A stretch of 64,000 nucleotides of DNA, from NCBI GenBank assembly GCA_035655435.1, contig DASRUN010000066.1, positions 1 to 64,000 of the forward strand. Reading direction: 5' to 3'. The notes below the pieces were generated by a model that was given only the letters and a program-made list of their open reading frames with translations, searched no databases and was not told the DNA's origin. The translations under genes were made by a program, and so were the position numbers. This stretch comes from UBA493 sp035655435. Its GTDB lineage: Archaea > Iainarchaeota > Iainarchaeia > Iainarchaeales > Iainarchaeaceae. Shown here piece by piece: positions 7,577-14,990 of this stretch; the first letter of the stretch is position 1; each line of letters opens with the position of its first letter.

Positions 7577-8230
7577 ATGAAATCGAAAACTTTGATTATA
7601 ATCGCTTTGGGTTTAATCCTCCTTGTTTCAGGCTGCACGCAGGAGCAGAATAATGGAACTGCTGATGATACAACGCCAAACCAGGATATTGAAGATGATT
7701 CCATGGAGCAGGATGATACAACGCAAACTGAACCTGATGATTCACAAAACTCAAATCCTGGAACAGATAATGATTCGGATTCCGGTAAAATGAGTTCGCC
7801 GTATGCCTGCACTGATATTTTGCTCCTTTCCGCAATGCAAAGTGTTTTCGGTTCTGATGCAGAAGTTTTGAGAAAACCTGCCCCATTCGGGAGAACAATC
7901 AGCTATGTGAGCTGCAACGTACAGGCATCAGGAACTGCTGCGGTGCAGATAGAATTCCATGAAACAACAACAATGGAGGCTGCATTAGAATCCTTGGAAG
8001 ATGAAGCCTTGCAAATCGAGAGCCAATTGTTTGATTCGGAAAAAACGGAGGGAAGCATAGGAGCTCAGAGCTATGTTGTTTATTCTACACGAAGCAATGA
8101 AACCCGAGTGCTTTTCGTGGATAACGACGGAGCAACGCCGGTATTTGTTATTGTAAAAAGTATTCCGGGAACCGAAGTAACACAAAGCACAGTTACAAGG
8201 GTGGCGGAAAAAATAGAGGAATTGATTTAG
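7577..8230 (+). CDS. Lipoprotein with acidic linker
   Basis: 217 aa from ATG 7577 (a TTG at 7556 would add 7 residues before the signal). A hydrophobic signal ends in LLVSGC, a lipobox, so the mature protein would be anchored by a lipid on Cys. An acidic, Asp/Gln/Asn/Thr-rich low-complexity linker of about 50 residues follows, then a globular domain beginning SPYACTDILLLSAMQSVFG with a second Cys (SYVSCNV). Substrate and function unknown; likely exposed on the cell surface. Confidence 0.75.
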   Translation: MKSKTLIIIALGLILLVSGCTQEQNNGTADDTTPNQDIEDDSMEQDDTTQTEPDDSQNSNPGTDNDSDSGKMSSPYACTDILLLSAMQSVFGSDAEVLRKPAPFGRTISYVSCNVQASGTAAVQIEFHETTTMEAALESLEDEALQIESQLFDSEKTEGSIGAQSYVVYSTRSNETRVLFVDNDGATPVFVIVKSIPGTEVTQSTVTRVAEKIEELI

Positions 8231-8293
8231 CAATCAAAAAATTTTCTACAATTAATAATAAAAGTAAGAACGACAATAATTTTGATTTAACCG

Positions 8294-8746
8294 GTGGAAT
8301 ACGATTTGAGCGAAAAGTACATTCAGTTTGTTGCAAACTATGATGACTGGGTTTCAATAAGAAAACTCACTATAGAAACCGCAACCGACCCCAAAACAAT
8401 AATGGAATTTTTGGCGAGCCTGAACACGAGTACGGACAAAAAAGTTGAGGAAAACCTCAGGAAAATTGTTGCACTCGATAAGGTTGATGAAGCACTTGCA
8501 TCTCTTGAACTTGGAAAAAAAGACACTGCAAAAGCATTGGAAGAGGTTAATTCAAGAAAAGTCGGTTCGGTTATAAAAGAAATTACGGAAAATCTGGAAA
8601 AATTATCCAAACCAGAAAAAAAGGAAATCGAACAATTCTGTAGGGTTTATGCAATGAGAAAAGCCCTCAAACAATGTGGGATTGGTGTTGATTATTCCGA
8701 AATTGAAATTCCCGGAATGAAAAGAGTAATGAAGAAAAAAGTGTAA
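8294..8746 (+). CDS. Hypothetical helical protein (possibly DUF2666-like)
   Basis: 150 aa, GTG start at 8294. It is strongly alpha-helical and charged. The N-terminus KYIQFVANYDDWVSIRKLTI resembles the archaeal DUF2666 family as I remember it, but I cannot verify this. No membrane segment. It sits 5 nt upstream of the PAP2 phosphatase gene and is probably co-transcribed with it. Confidence 0.55.
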   Translation: MEYDLSEKYIQFVANYDDWVSIRKLTIETATDPKTIMEFLASLNTSTDKKVEENLRKIVALDKVDEALASLELGKKDTAKALEEVNSRKVGSVIKEITENLEKLSKPEKKEIEQFCRVYAMRKALKQCGIGVDYSEIEIPGMKRVMKKKV

Positions 8747-8751
8747 CAAAA

Positions 8752-9609
8752 ATGTTTGAAGCAATAGGCGCGGAAATAGCATTCAGCCATTATGTTCAAA
8801 GCTTTGCAAACTCATCGCTTGACTATTTTTTTCTTGTAATAACACAATTAGGAAACCCTGCTCTCTGGTTATCGCTCAGCGCATTTCTTTATTGGAAAGG
8901 CGAGGAAAAAAAATCTGTTTTTCTTTCAACTTCTCTTTTATTCACGAGCGCATTTGTGGGGCTCCTAAAACCAACTCTTGGGAGATTGAGACCGCCTGAA
9001 AGTGAATTCATGGTTCTTGTTAGTGAAACCCAATCACAATTTGCAATGCCTTCAGGGCATGCAACAACAATCGCAGGGGTTTTCGGTTATTATTGGGAGA
9101 AATTTGCGAAAAATGCAAGAGTGCTGGGATTGTTTATTGTTCTTTTAGTTCTTGCATCAAGGGTTTATTTGGGGGCACATTATATTGGCGATGTAATTGT
9201 TGGAGGCCTCTTTGGTTTTTTGATTGGGAGAATTGTGCATGCAATTGAACAGAATTATTCGAAAATAAAATTCGGAAAAAAAGTTTTGCTCGAGGAAATA
9301 GGTTTGGTTGCAACTATTGCAATTTCAATTATAATATCGCTCGCGCTCAGAGAATTTTCTTTGGGCACAATATTCTTTGGTTACTTTGCAGGAGTTTTTG
9401 CATTCAAGCTTTTGAACCTTGATTCTGAAAAACTTTCCGGGAAAAAACTTTGGTTAAAGGAAATCCCCGGTTTTGCGGTTTTGGGAATTTTGAGTTTTTT
9501 TGCACTCAATACAGAATTCATGCCGGAACTGCTTTTCCTTGCGGGAAGTTGGATTAGTTTTGTTTATCCGTTCATTTACCTAAAAGTATCCAAAAAACCT
9601 GTTAAATAA
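8752..9609 (+). CDS. PAP2-family membrane phosphatase
   Basis: 285 aa, about eight membrane segments. All three PAP2 motifs are present in order: KPTLGRLRP, MPSGHAT and SRVYLGAHYIGD. These form the phosphatase pocket facing outward. Known relatives dephosphorylate lipid phosphates such as undecaprenyl or dolichyl diphosphate. The C-terminal half has extra helices not needed for catalysis. A polyprenyl diphosphate synthase occurs at 24 kb, consistent with recycling of its product (inference). Confidence 0.88.
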   Translation: MFEAIGAEIAFSHYVQSFANSSLDYFFLVITQLGNPALWLSLSAFLYWKGEEKKSVFLSTSLLFTSAFVGLLKPTLGRLRPPESEFMVLVSETQSQFAMPSGHATTIAGVFGYYWEKFAKNARVLGLFIVLLVLASRVYLGAHYIGDVIVGGLFGFLIGRIVHAIEQNYSKIKFGKKVLLEEIGLVATIAISIIISLALREFSLGTIFFGYFAGVFAFKLLNLDSEKLSGKKLWLKEIPGFAVLGILSFFALNTEFMPELLFLAGSWISFVYPFIYLKVSKKPVK

Positions 9610-9665
9610 CGTTTAATAATTTAAGTTTGATTAAATCTTATTCTAAGCCCAATTTAGGGAAAACC

Positions 9666-9782
9666 CCTCCTTAGCTTAGTAGCTAAAGCGTCCGGCTGTA
9701 GAACGACATTACTCCTTTGGGAGAGAAAATAATCGCAAGTGCGGTTACCGGAAGACCCCCGGTGCAAATCCGGGAGGGGGGA
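9666..9782 (+). tRNA. tRNA-Tyr (GTA) with a ~45-nt intron
   Basis: Acceptor CCCTCCT/AGGGGGG gives the C1-G72 pair typical of archaeal tRNA-Tyr. D arm GCTT/AAGC, anticodon stem TCCGG/CCGGA, T arm CCCGG/CCGGG, discriminator A. Between the anticodon-stem strands are 52 nt; removing a 45-nt intron after position 37 leaves loop CTGTAGA with anticodon GTA. The intron (about 9704-9748) carries its own hairpin (ACTCC...GGGAG). Confidence 0.92.
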
Positions 9783-9830
9783 TTTTAATGTTTTACACTT
9801 TTAGACCCTCGACCCACAAATATTAATATA

Positions 9831-9843
9831 TTAGTTTAACTAA
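9831..9843. promoter_or_regulatory. Operator-like palindrome of DUF2683/RelE locus
   Basis: TTAGTT-T-AACTAA, a 6+6 bp inverted repeat, lies just after an AT-rich TATA region (9820-9831) and before a GGTGG ribosome site (9854-9858) and the ATG at 9865. Position suits autorepression by the antitoxin (inference). Confidence 0.45.
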
Positions 9844-9864
9844 GTTTATGTTAGGTGGTGTTAT

Positions 9865-10125
9865 ATGGGTAAAACTGTTACAATGAATGTTAAAGTAAAG
9901 GACTATACGAATAGAGTTTTAGGAGTCGTAAAAGAAAAATACGGCCTAAAGGATAAAGGGGAGGCATTAGATAGATTTGCAGAAATGTATGGGGATGAGT
10001 ATGTCGATAAAGAAGTTAGAGAAGAATACGTACAAAAACTATTGAGGATTGAAAAAGAACACTCTAAAAAGCACGGCAATAGGAGAATGAGCGATAAGAA
10101 GCTTGACAAGTTGTTCGGGAAGTGA
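9865..10125 (+). CDS. DUF2683-family antitoxin
   Basis: 86 aa. The TNRVLGVVKEKYGLKDKGEAL segment is the ribbon-helix-helix-like core seen in archaeal DUF2683 proteins, which pair with RelE toxins. It has a close paralogue in this window at 51595-51837 (TNRVINVVKAKYGLKDKSDA). The charged C-terminal half would wrap the toxin. The toxin gene follows 4 nt later. Confidence 0.78.
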   Translation: MGKTVTMNVKVKDYTNRVLGVVKEKYGLKDKGEALDRFAEMYGDEYVDKEVREEYVQKLLRIEKEHSKKHGNRRMSDKKLDKLFGK

Positions 10126-10129
10126 ATTC

Positions 10130-10411
10130 GTGGCTCTCGAATACGACATTTCCGAAAATCTTAAGGAAATCATAAAAAAACTTGTCAAACGCGATCCGCA
10201 AAGATCAGAGATACTTTGGAAGAAAATTCGCCAAATAGTGGCTTCCGATGAATTTGTAATTGAACATTACAAAAATTTAAGGCATAATCAAAGCGATCTG
10301 AAGCGTGTGCATATTGACAAAAGTTTTGTGCTTACATTCAAATATTACAAAGACAAGAAAGTCATACTCTTTGAGGATTTTGATCATCACGACAATATTT
10401 ACAGAAAGTGA
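10130..10411 (+). CDS. RelE/YafQ-type toxin
   Basis: 93 aa from GTG 10130; upstream in-frame codons back to 10103 lie inside the antitoxin gene and are not needed. ENLKEIIKKLVKRDPQRSEILWKKI followed by HYKNLRHNQSDLKRVHIDKSFVLTFKY and the C-terminal VILFEDFDHHDNIYRK fit the RelE-superfamily order, including a His pair near the end. Relatives cut mRNA on the ribosome. A truncated relative lies at 51843. Confidence 0.8.
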   Translation: MALEYDISENLKEIIKKLVKRDPQRSEILWKKIRQIVASDEFVIEHYKNLRHNQSDLKRVHIDKSFVLTFKYYKDKKVILFEDFDHHDNIYRK

Positions 10412-10525
10412 TGTCTTAAAATCTGACAAATAGCCTGAAAATAACCAATAATTTGTAATTCTCTACAAAATTTTTCATCAAACTATAAAATATACAAAAA
10501 TGAAATATGTCTGGAGGTATCACTT

Positions 10526-10672
10526 ATGGATACATTATTGGCACTAGTAGTAATATTGGCAATTCTCTGGGCATTGGGATTAATAGGTTCCATTGGCGGA
10601 TCGTTGATCCACTTGTTGCTGGTAATTGCATTGATCATCATAGTATACCGTTTAGCAAAAGGCACTCTCTAA
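10526..10672 (+). CDS. lmo0937/DUF5670-type small membrane protein, 48 aa
   Basis: The ATG at 10526 opens a 48-aa protein with a membrane helix pair: LLALVVILAILWALGLIG and SLIHLLLVIALIIIVYRLAKG. The GLIGSIGGSLIHLLLVIAL pattern is that of the bacterial lmo0937/DUF5670 family, which is usually about this length. A perfect Shine-Dalgarno GGAGGT (10513-10518) lies 7 nt upstream, stronger than for most genes here. Frame, length and ribosome site all suggest bacterial origin by transfer. Confidence 0.82.
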   Translation: MDTLLALVVILAILWALGLIGSIGGSLIHLLLVIALIIIVYRLAKGTL

Positions 10673-10724
10673 AGTCGAATATTAAGTTTCTTTGGATTAA
10701 TTTCTAAAGAAAGGGGGAATTGAA

Positions 10725-10844
10725 ATGGTAAAAAGTACACGAGGTGGCAGAATGACTCAGGCAAAAAAACGCGCCGCTAAACGCCCTGGCGGAAAAGAGC
10801 CAGTCAAGAAACGCAAAGCAGGTAAAAAAATAATGCGAACCTAA
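10725..10844 (+). CDS. 39-aa Lys/Arg-rich peptide
   Basis: ATG 10725, preceded by the Shine-Dalgarno-like AAGGGGG (10710-10716). The product (MVKSTRGGRMTQAKKR..., ending AGKKIMRT) is about 40% Lys/Arg with GG pairs and faintly recalls bacterial KGG stress peptides, though I am not certain. It follows the 48-aa membrane gene by 52 nt and precedes a terminator-like hairpin, so both may form one transferred transcription unit. It might bind nucleic acid. Confidence 0.55.
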   Translation: MVKSTRGGRMTQAKKRAAKRPGGKEPVKKRKAGKKIMRT

Positions 10845-10870
10845 TGCTACTGCGCTTTCCAATCAAACAG

Positions 10871-10922
10871 AGTGAGCATAATACATGCAAATTCCTGCGA
10901 TTGCTCACTTGGTACTTTTTTT
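10871..10922 (+). terminator. Terminator-like hairpin
   Basis: AGTGAGCA (10871-10878) pairs with TGCTCACT (10902-10909), with an inner GCA/TGC helix in the loop, followed by CTTTTTTT about 6 nt later. It resembles a bacterial intrinsic terminator and closes the two small-peptide genes. Confidence 0.5.
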
Positions 10923-10938
10923 ACCCCAACTTCCATAG

Positions 10939-12015
10939 TTAATCTAATTTAGTTTCCAATCCAAAAAATTCTCCATATTCATTGGCAGCTTCGCGCAAAC
11001 CGGATTGTTCTTCTTTATTTAATTTTGAAAAAAGTTTTGTTGTAATTAAAATAGATTTTTTTTCAATCGTACGCTTCCACATTCCGGCAATCAATCCATC
11101 AATAACAATTGCATGGGCGAATGCAATATATCCACTCGGAGTTGAAAGATTCAAACCTGGCGGAAAGTACAACGCCTTTTTGCTTTTATATCCGATTGTG
11201 TACTCATCATAATTCGCAAGCAAATAAACTTTTTTAGAATTCTTTTTTGCAGGAACTTGTTTTGAAGAAAACCAAAATGTTTGATTTTCTACAATTTCGG
11301 ATTTGAGTGCATTTTTAGCGAGTTCAATTCCTTTTTTTGTTTCCGCCATTGTCAAACCTGACCACCAAACAAAATCATACACTGTTGCCGGCCCATGCGA
11401 AGTGAAATATCTTTTAACTAATTCTTCAAGTGCTTTTTCTTGGGAAATTTCTTTTACTTTTGGAGCTCGTTCCTCTATAAGCGCGTAAGTGAATTGTTTT
11501 CCTTTTCTTGGACCGCTGCAAATAACAGCATCTAGTTCTGCTTGCGATACAATATGTGCAAGCGCCTGAGTTTGTTTGTGAATTCCGTGTTTTTTCAACA
11601 CAGCTGACAATTCTGTTCTTGTTAGAAAATTTTCATTTTTCAATGCTTTTGAAATAATTGAATTTGTTTTGGTAAATAATTTTTCATCCAAGCCAAGCTT
11701 GCGATTATAATGGCCAAGGATTTTATTCACTCTTGGAGAAGTGAGCATCTGCATCCACTTGATATCTTCCGGTGCAACAAAATGCCAAGTCGGTCGCATT
11801 ACATGCGTACGTAGAATCGAACCTCTATTTAGTGCTTCATCAATTTTTTGTTCTGAATAATTTTGCAAACGAAGTGAAATCCCCCATTTTGCAGCGGGAT
11901 AATCTTGCGCTTGTACCGCACCAAGATACTTCACAGCATCGTAAGGATTTTTGAATTTTTTTTCAGAAAGCCCTTGGTTGAAAAGTCGTTGATGGAGAAT
12001 ATCTGCACGATCCAT
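10939..12015 (-). CDS. Winged-helix DNA glycosylase-like protein (AlkZ/AlkX, HTH_42)
   Basis: 358 aa. Residues 28-40 (VKYLGAVQAQDYP) carry the QxQ motif of the HTH_42 family, followed by LRTHVMRPTWHFV, the family's second conserved block. AlkZ members unhook interstrand crosslinks; other members act on alkylated bases. An AlkD relative lies 1 kb away, so this neighbourhood holds two alkylation-repair type proteins, though separated by a membrane protein gene. Substrate is not predictable from sequence. Confidence 0.8.
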   Translation of the reverse strand: MDRADILHQRLFNQGLSEKKFKNPYDAVKYLGAVQAQDYPAAKWGISLRLQNYSEQKIDEALNRGSILRTHVMRPTWHFVAPEDIKWMQMLTSPRVNKILGHYNRKLGLDEKLFTKTNSIISKALKNENFLTRTELSAVLKKHGIHKQTQALAHIVSQAELDAVICSGPRKGKQFTYALIEERAPKVKEISQEKALEELVKRYFTSHGPATVYDFVWWSGLTMAETKKGIELAKNALKSEIVENQTFWFSSKQVPAKKNSKKVYLLANYDEYTIGYKSKKALYFPPGLNLSTPSGYIAFAHAIVIDGLIAGMWKRTIEKKSILITTKLFSKLNKEEQSGLREAANEYGEFFGLETKLD

Positions 12016-12039
12016 ACAAACACAACTAGATCTGATTTT

Positions 12040-13005
12040 TTATTTTTTATTTTTTGGTTTCTTTTGTATTTCTGCCGCCGCTTCTGTTTCTTTTAATTCT
12101 TTATGCGATTTCCAAAAGAAATATCCTATTACTCCAAATGTTATGAGCGGAGAAACATATTGAGGGATGTGGAAACCGAATGCATCCAAGAGCATTATTG
12201 TTCCGAGCGCGAAGATTGAGTACATTGCACCGTTTTTCAAATACCTATATTTTTTCACATTTTCAATATTGTGGATTGTGAGTTCTCTAACCACAAATGC
12301 GCCTATTCCGTTTCCGATTAAAATAAGCGGAACTGAAAGAGTGAATGCGAACGCCCCTATAACACCGTCAATGGAAAAGGTTGCGTCAATGACCTCAAGA
12401 TACATTATTTTGCTCATGTCCGACATATTATTTTCTCCGCTTATGAGTTTGCGTTCTTGGGATTCGGCGTTTTCTTTAAAACCGTGAGTTATGAAAAATG
12501 CGGTTGATCCAACAATCGCGCCAAATGCCATTAATGCGTTCTGTTGAAGCGCAAACCAAACTATCAGCGCGAGAAGAATTGATACAATAGCAAAAAACCA
12601 GATGCCATAATTTTGCACGGTTTTTTCGGCAAACAAACCATAATTTTTTGGTTCAATGAAAAGCCAATGGAGGAAAAGGAACAATAGGAATACTCCTCCC
12701 CCTGCAAGTAGAACCGGTTTGGACGCTTCTACCGATTCGATAATCAGCGGATCGGAACTGAATGTTGCTGTAAGGGCTTCAATTGGGCCAAGTGTTGGAT
12801 TTGCAACCCAAACTATGAGCCATGGAAGCAAACCGCGCACCAAAAAAACTGCTATGAGCAAGCCCCAAACCAAAAACCAGCGCCTTGCCTTTTGCGACAT
12901 TTTTGAAAGAACATCCGCATTAATTACGGCATTGTCTATCGAGGTTATTGTTTCGAAAAGAACCAAACCTAAAACAGTGAGTATTAGTGGAAAAAAATCA
13001 ATCAT
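12040..13005 (-). CDS. DUF475/TerC-like integral membrane protein
   Basis: 321 aa, about nine membrane segments. Two internally related motifs mark the family: FETITSIDNAVINADVL near the N-terminus and EVIDATFSIDGVIGAFA in the middle, each with acidic residues inside a helix as in TerC-type metal transporters. A charged Lys/Glu-rich tail is cytoplasmic. Metal-ion (possibly Mn2+) export is the best guess from the superfamily; the DUF475 branch is uncharacterised. Confidence 0.82.
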   Translation of the reverse strand: MIDFFPLILTVLGLVLFETITSIDNAVINADVLSKMSQKARRWFLVWGLLIAVFLVRGLLPWLIVWVANPTLGPIEALTATFSSDPLIIESVEASKPVLLAGGGVFLLFLFLHWLFIEPKNYGLFAEKTVQNYGIWFFAIVSILLALIVWFALQQNALMAFGAIVGSTAFFITHGFKENAESQERKLISGENNMSDMSKIMYLEVIDATFSIDGVIGAFAFTLSVPLILIGNGIGAFVVRELTIHNIENVKKYRYLKNGAMYSIFALGTIMLLDAFGFHIPQYVSPLITFGVIGYFFWKSHKELKETEAAAEIQKKPKNKK

Positions 13006-13034
13006 GGCAAGAGAAATTCACTTAAAAACAATAT

Positions 13035-13727
13035 TTAATTGTTTCCCAAGAATTTTTTTCTTTCTTTTTTCGAAAATTTTTCAATGGCATAACGGAGCAT
13101 TGTTCGGGGCATTTTTTTGGAATTTTTTTCCAAAAATTTTATCAAAACTTTTTTGTCGCGCTTGCCGATTTCGCGGAGCATCCATCCAACTGCTTTGTGG
13201 ATCAGATCGTGAGTATCATTGAGAAGAATTTCGGAAATTTTTAATGTGTCCTCAAAGGAATTATTTTTGATGAAATGGAAAGTAGTTATTATTGCCACTC
13301 TCCTTTTCCAAAGGTTTTCCGATATTGCAAATTTGTAAAGAATTTTTTTGTCGCGGTTGATTAAATACGGACCGGCAATCTTGTCGGCTACACAATCAAC
13401 CAAATCCCAATTGTTAGTGTATCTTATGTTTGAAATGTAAAAATCGTAAATTTTTTTCCTTTCTTTTACTTCGGCTTTTTGGAATTTGTAAACAAGAACA
13501 AAAAGTGCAGCCATTCTTTCTTCGTGGAACTTTGATTGAAGAGATTTTGTTACTTCAGCAAGCGGAATATCAACGAATTTTTTTGCAACAGCCCTTGTTT
13601 CAGGAACTGTTACGCCAAGAAAAACATCCCCAAAACCATATTCTCCCTTTCCGGTTTTGAAGAATCTCTTGTAGACCTCAACCTTCTCCCAGGTGGCAAA
13701 CTCTTTCAGCTCGCTTTGAATGGACAT
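13035..13727 (-). CDS. AlkD-like DNA alkylation repair protein
   Basis: 230 aa from ATG 13727 (MSIQSELKEF); an upstream ATG at 13766 adds 13 residues not expected for the family. It is an all-helical HEAT-like repeat protein, with RYTNNWDLVDCVA holding the conserved Trp and Asp of AlkD. The C-terminus carries AVGWMLREIGKRDKKVLIKFL and many Lys. AlkD excises N3/N7-alkylated bases without base flipping. Divergent from the methyltransferase gene at 13817. Confidence 0.85.
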   Translation of the reverse strand: MSIQSELKEFATWEKVEVYKRFFKTGKGEYGFGDVFLGVTVPETRAVAKKFVDIPLAEVTKSLQSKFHEERMAALFVLVYKFQKAEVKERKKIYDFYISNIRYTNNWDLVDCVADKIAGPYLINRDKKILYKFAISENLWKRRVAIITTFHFIKNNSFEDTLKISEILLNDTHDLIHKAVGWMLREIGKRDKKVLIKFLEKNSKKMPRTMLRYAIEKFSKKERKKFLGNN

Positions 13728-13816
13728 TAAACAAGATTTGGGGCATTGGGTTAAAAACATTCGCAAACCCGGGTGCCGGTGCGGATAATAAAGGTTTTTC
13801 GGAGAAGAGTTTCATA

Positions 13817-14743
13817 ATGCACAAAACTTTCATTCCGGAAGAGTTCAGGGAAAAGTACTCGAAAATAATGGGTTCCGAATCTGAAAAATTCTTTGAATAT
13901 TGCACAATAAAAATTCCGAAGAGCATTTGGGTTAACTCGCTCAAAATACGACCGAGTTTTTTGGTTACAGAACTTCGAAAAAAAGATTGGAAACTTGAAG
14001 AACTTTTTCACGAAAATGCTTATTCTTTGAACGGAGTTGAAAAACCCGGGCAGGCGGAGCAATACAAAAACGGTTTGTTCAATTTGCAGGAAAAAAGTTC
14101 CATGCTTCCCGCAATTGTACTTGATCCCGAAAAAAAAGATTTGGTTTTGGATGCAACCGCTGCCCCTGGAAATAAAACTCTGCAGCTTAGTTGCTTGATG
14201 GAAGGATATGGAAAAGTTGTTGCGGTGGAAAAGAATATACAGCGCTACAAGAGCCTTTCGTTTAATTTGAAAAAATTTGGAATGAGAAATGTAATTGCAA
14301 AAAGAATGGATTTGCTTGATGCGAGAAAAAATAATCTTTTTGACAAAGTTCTTTTGGACGCACCGTGCTCAAGCGAGGGATTGGTGAGAAAAGATTTTAC
14401 CGCTTTGAAGGAATGGAACCAGACATTGGTTTGGAAAAAATCCGATCTGCAGAAAAACCTGATCAGAAAATCTTTGCAATTGCTGAAAAAAGGAGGAGAA
14501 CTTGTTTATAGCACTTGTTCATTATCTCCAGAAGAAAATGAGGAAGTGATAAACATGCTTGTAGAGGAAGGAAAGACTGAAGTGTTGGAAACTAAAATAA
14601 AGAATTTTAAAACAAGAAACGGTTTGACAAATTACAATGGAAAAAAGTATGATTCTTCATTGAAAAAATGTGTGAGAATATATCCGCAGGACAATGATTC
14701 GCAGGCATTTTTCATTGCAAAAATAACCAAAACTGCTACATAA
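13817..14743 (+). CDS. NOL1/NOP2/Sun-family RNA m5C methyltransferase
   Basis: 308 aa. SAM-binding motif I is LDATAAPGNKTLQLS; motif IV is LLDAPCSSEG with one catalytic Cys; motif VI is YSTCSLSPEENEEVI with the second. The N-terminal 100 residues are the family's RNA-recognition region. Target (tRNA or rRNA cytosine) cannot be assigned. The ATG at 13817 fits a TATA-like AATAAAGG about 25 nt upstream. Confidence 0.9.
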   Translation: MHKTFIPEEFREKYSKIMGSESEKFFEYCTIKIPKSIWVNSLKIRPSFLVTELRKKDWKLEELFHENAYSLNGVEKPGQAEQYKNGLFNLQEKSSMLPAIVLDPEKKDLVLDATAAPGNKTLQLSCLMEGYGKVVAVEKNIQRYKSLSFNLKKFGMRNVIAKRMDLLDARKNNLFDKVLLDAPCSSEGLVRKDFTALKEWNQTLVWKKSDLQKNLIRKSLQLLKKGGELVYSTCSLSPEENEEVINMLVEEGKTEVLETKIKNFKTRNGLTNYNGKKYDSSLKKCVRIYPQDNDSQAFFIAKITKTAT

Positions 14744-14811
14744 TAGATTGTTGTTTTCCGAAAACCCATTTAAATCTTTGCAAATTACAATTAATCAGAC
14801 ACTTCTTTAAT

Positions 14812-14883
14812 GCCCGTATAGTATATCGGTTAGTATACAGCCCTGTCAAGGCTGTGGGCCGGGTCCGACTCCCGGTGCGGGCG
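14812..14883 (+). tRNA. tRNA-Asp (GTC)
   Basis: 72 nt: acceptor GCCCGTA/TGCGGGC, D arm with TATCGGTTAGTATA, anticodon stem CAGCC/GGCTG around CTGTCAA (GTC), T arm CCGGG/CCCGG, discriminator G. No intron, no encoded CCA. A TATA-like CATTTAAAT lies at about 14767-14775. Confidence 0.94.
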
Positions 14884-14990
14884 AATCTCACTTTCTAAAA
14901 TCACCGCTTCTACATTGCAAAAAAAATATTCAGACAATTACTGGGATCCAGTAGATAGCTTAATATAATAGATTAGGTTTTATAAGAAGG

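Noticed and set aside
10507..10707. 66-aa ORF overlapping the 48-aa membrane peptide
   Set aside because: Its sequence has no domain features; the Shine-Dalgarno and the DUF5670-like pattern belong to the other frame.
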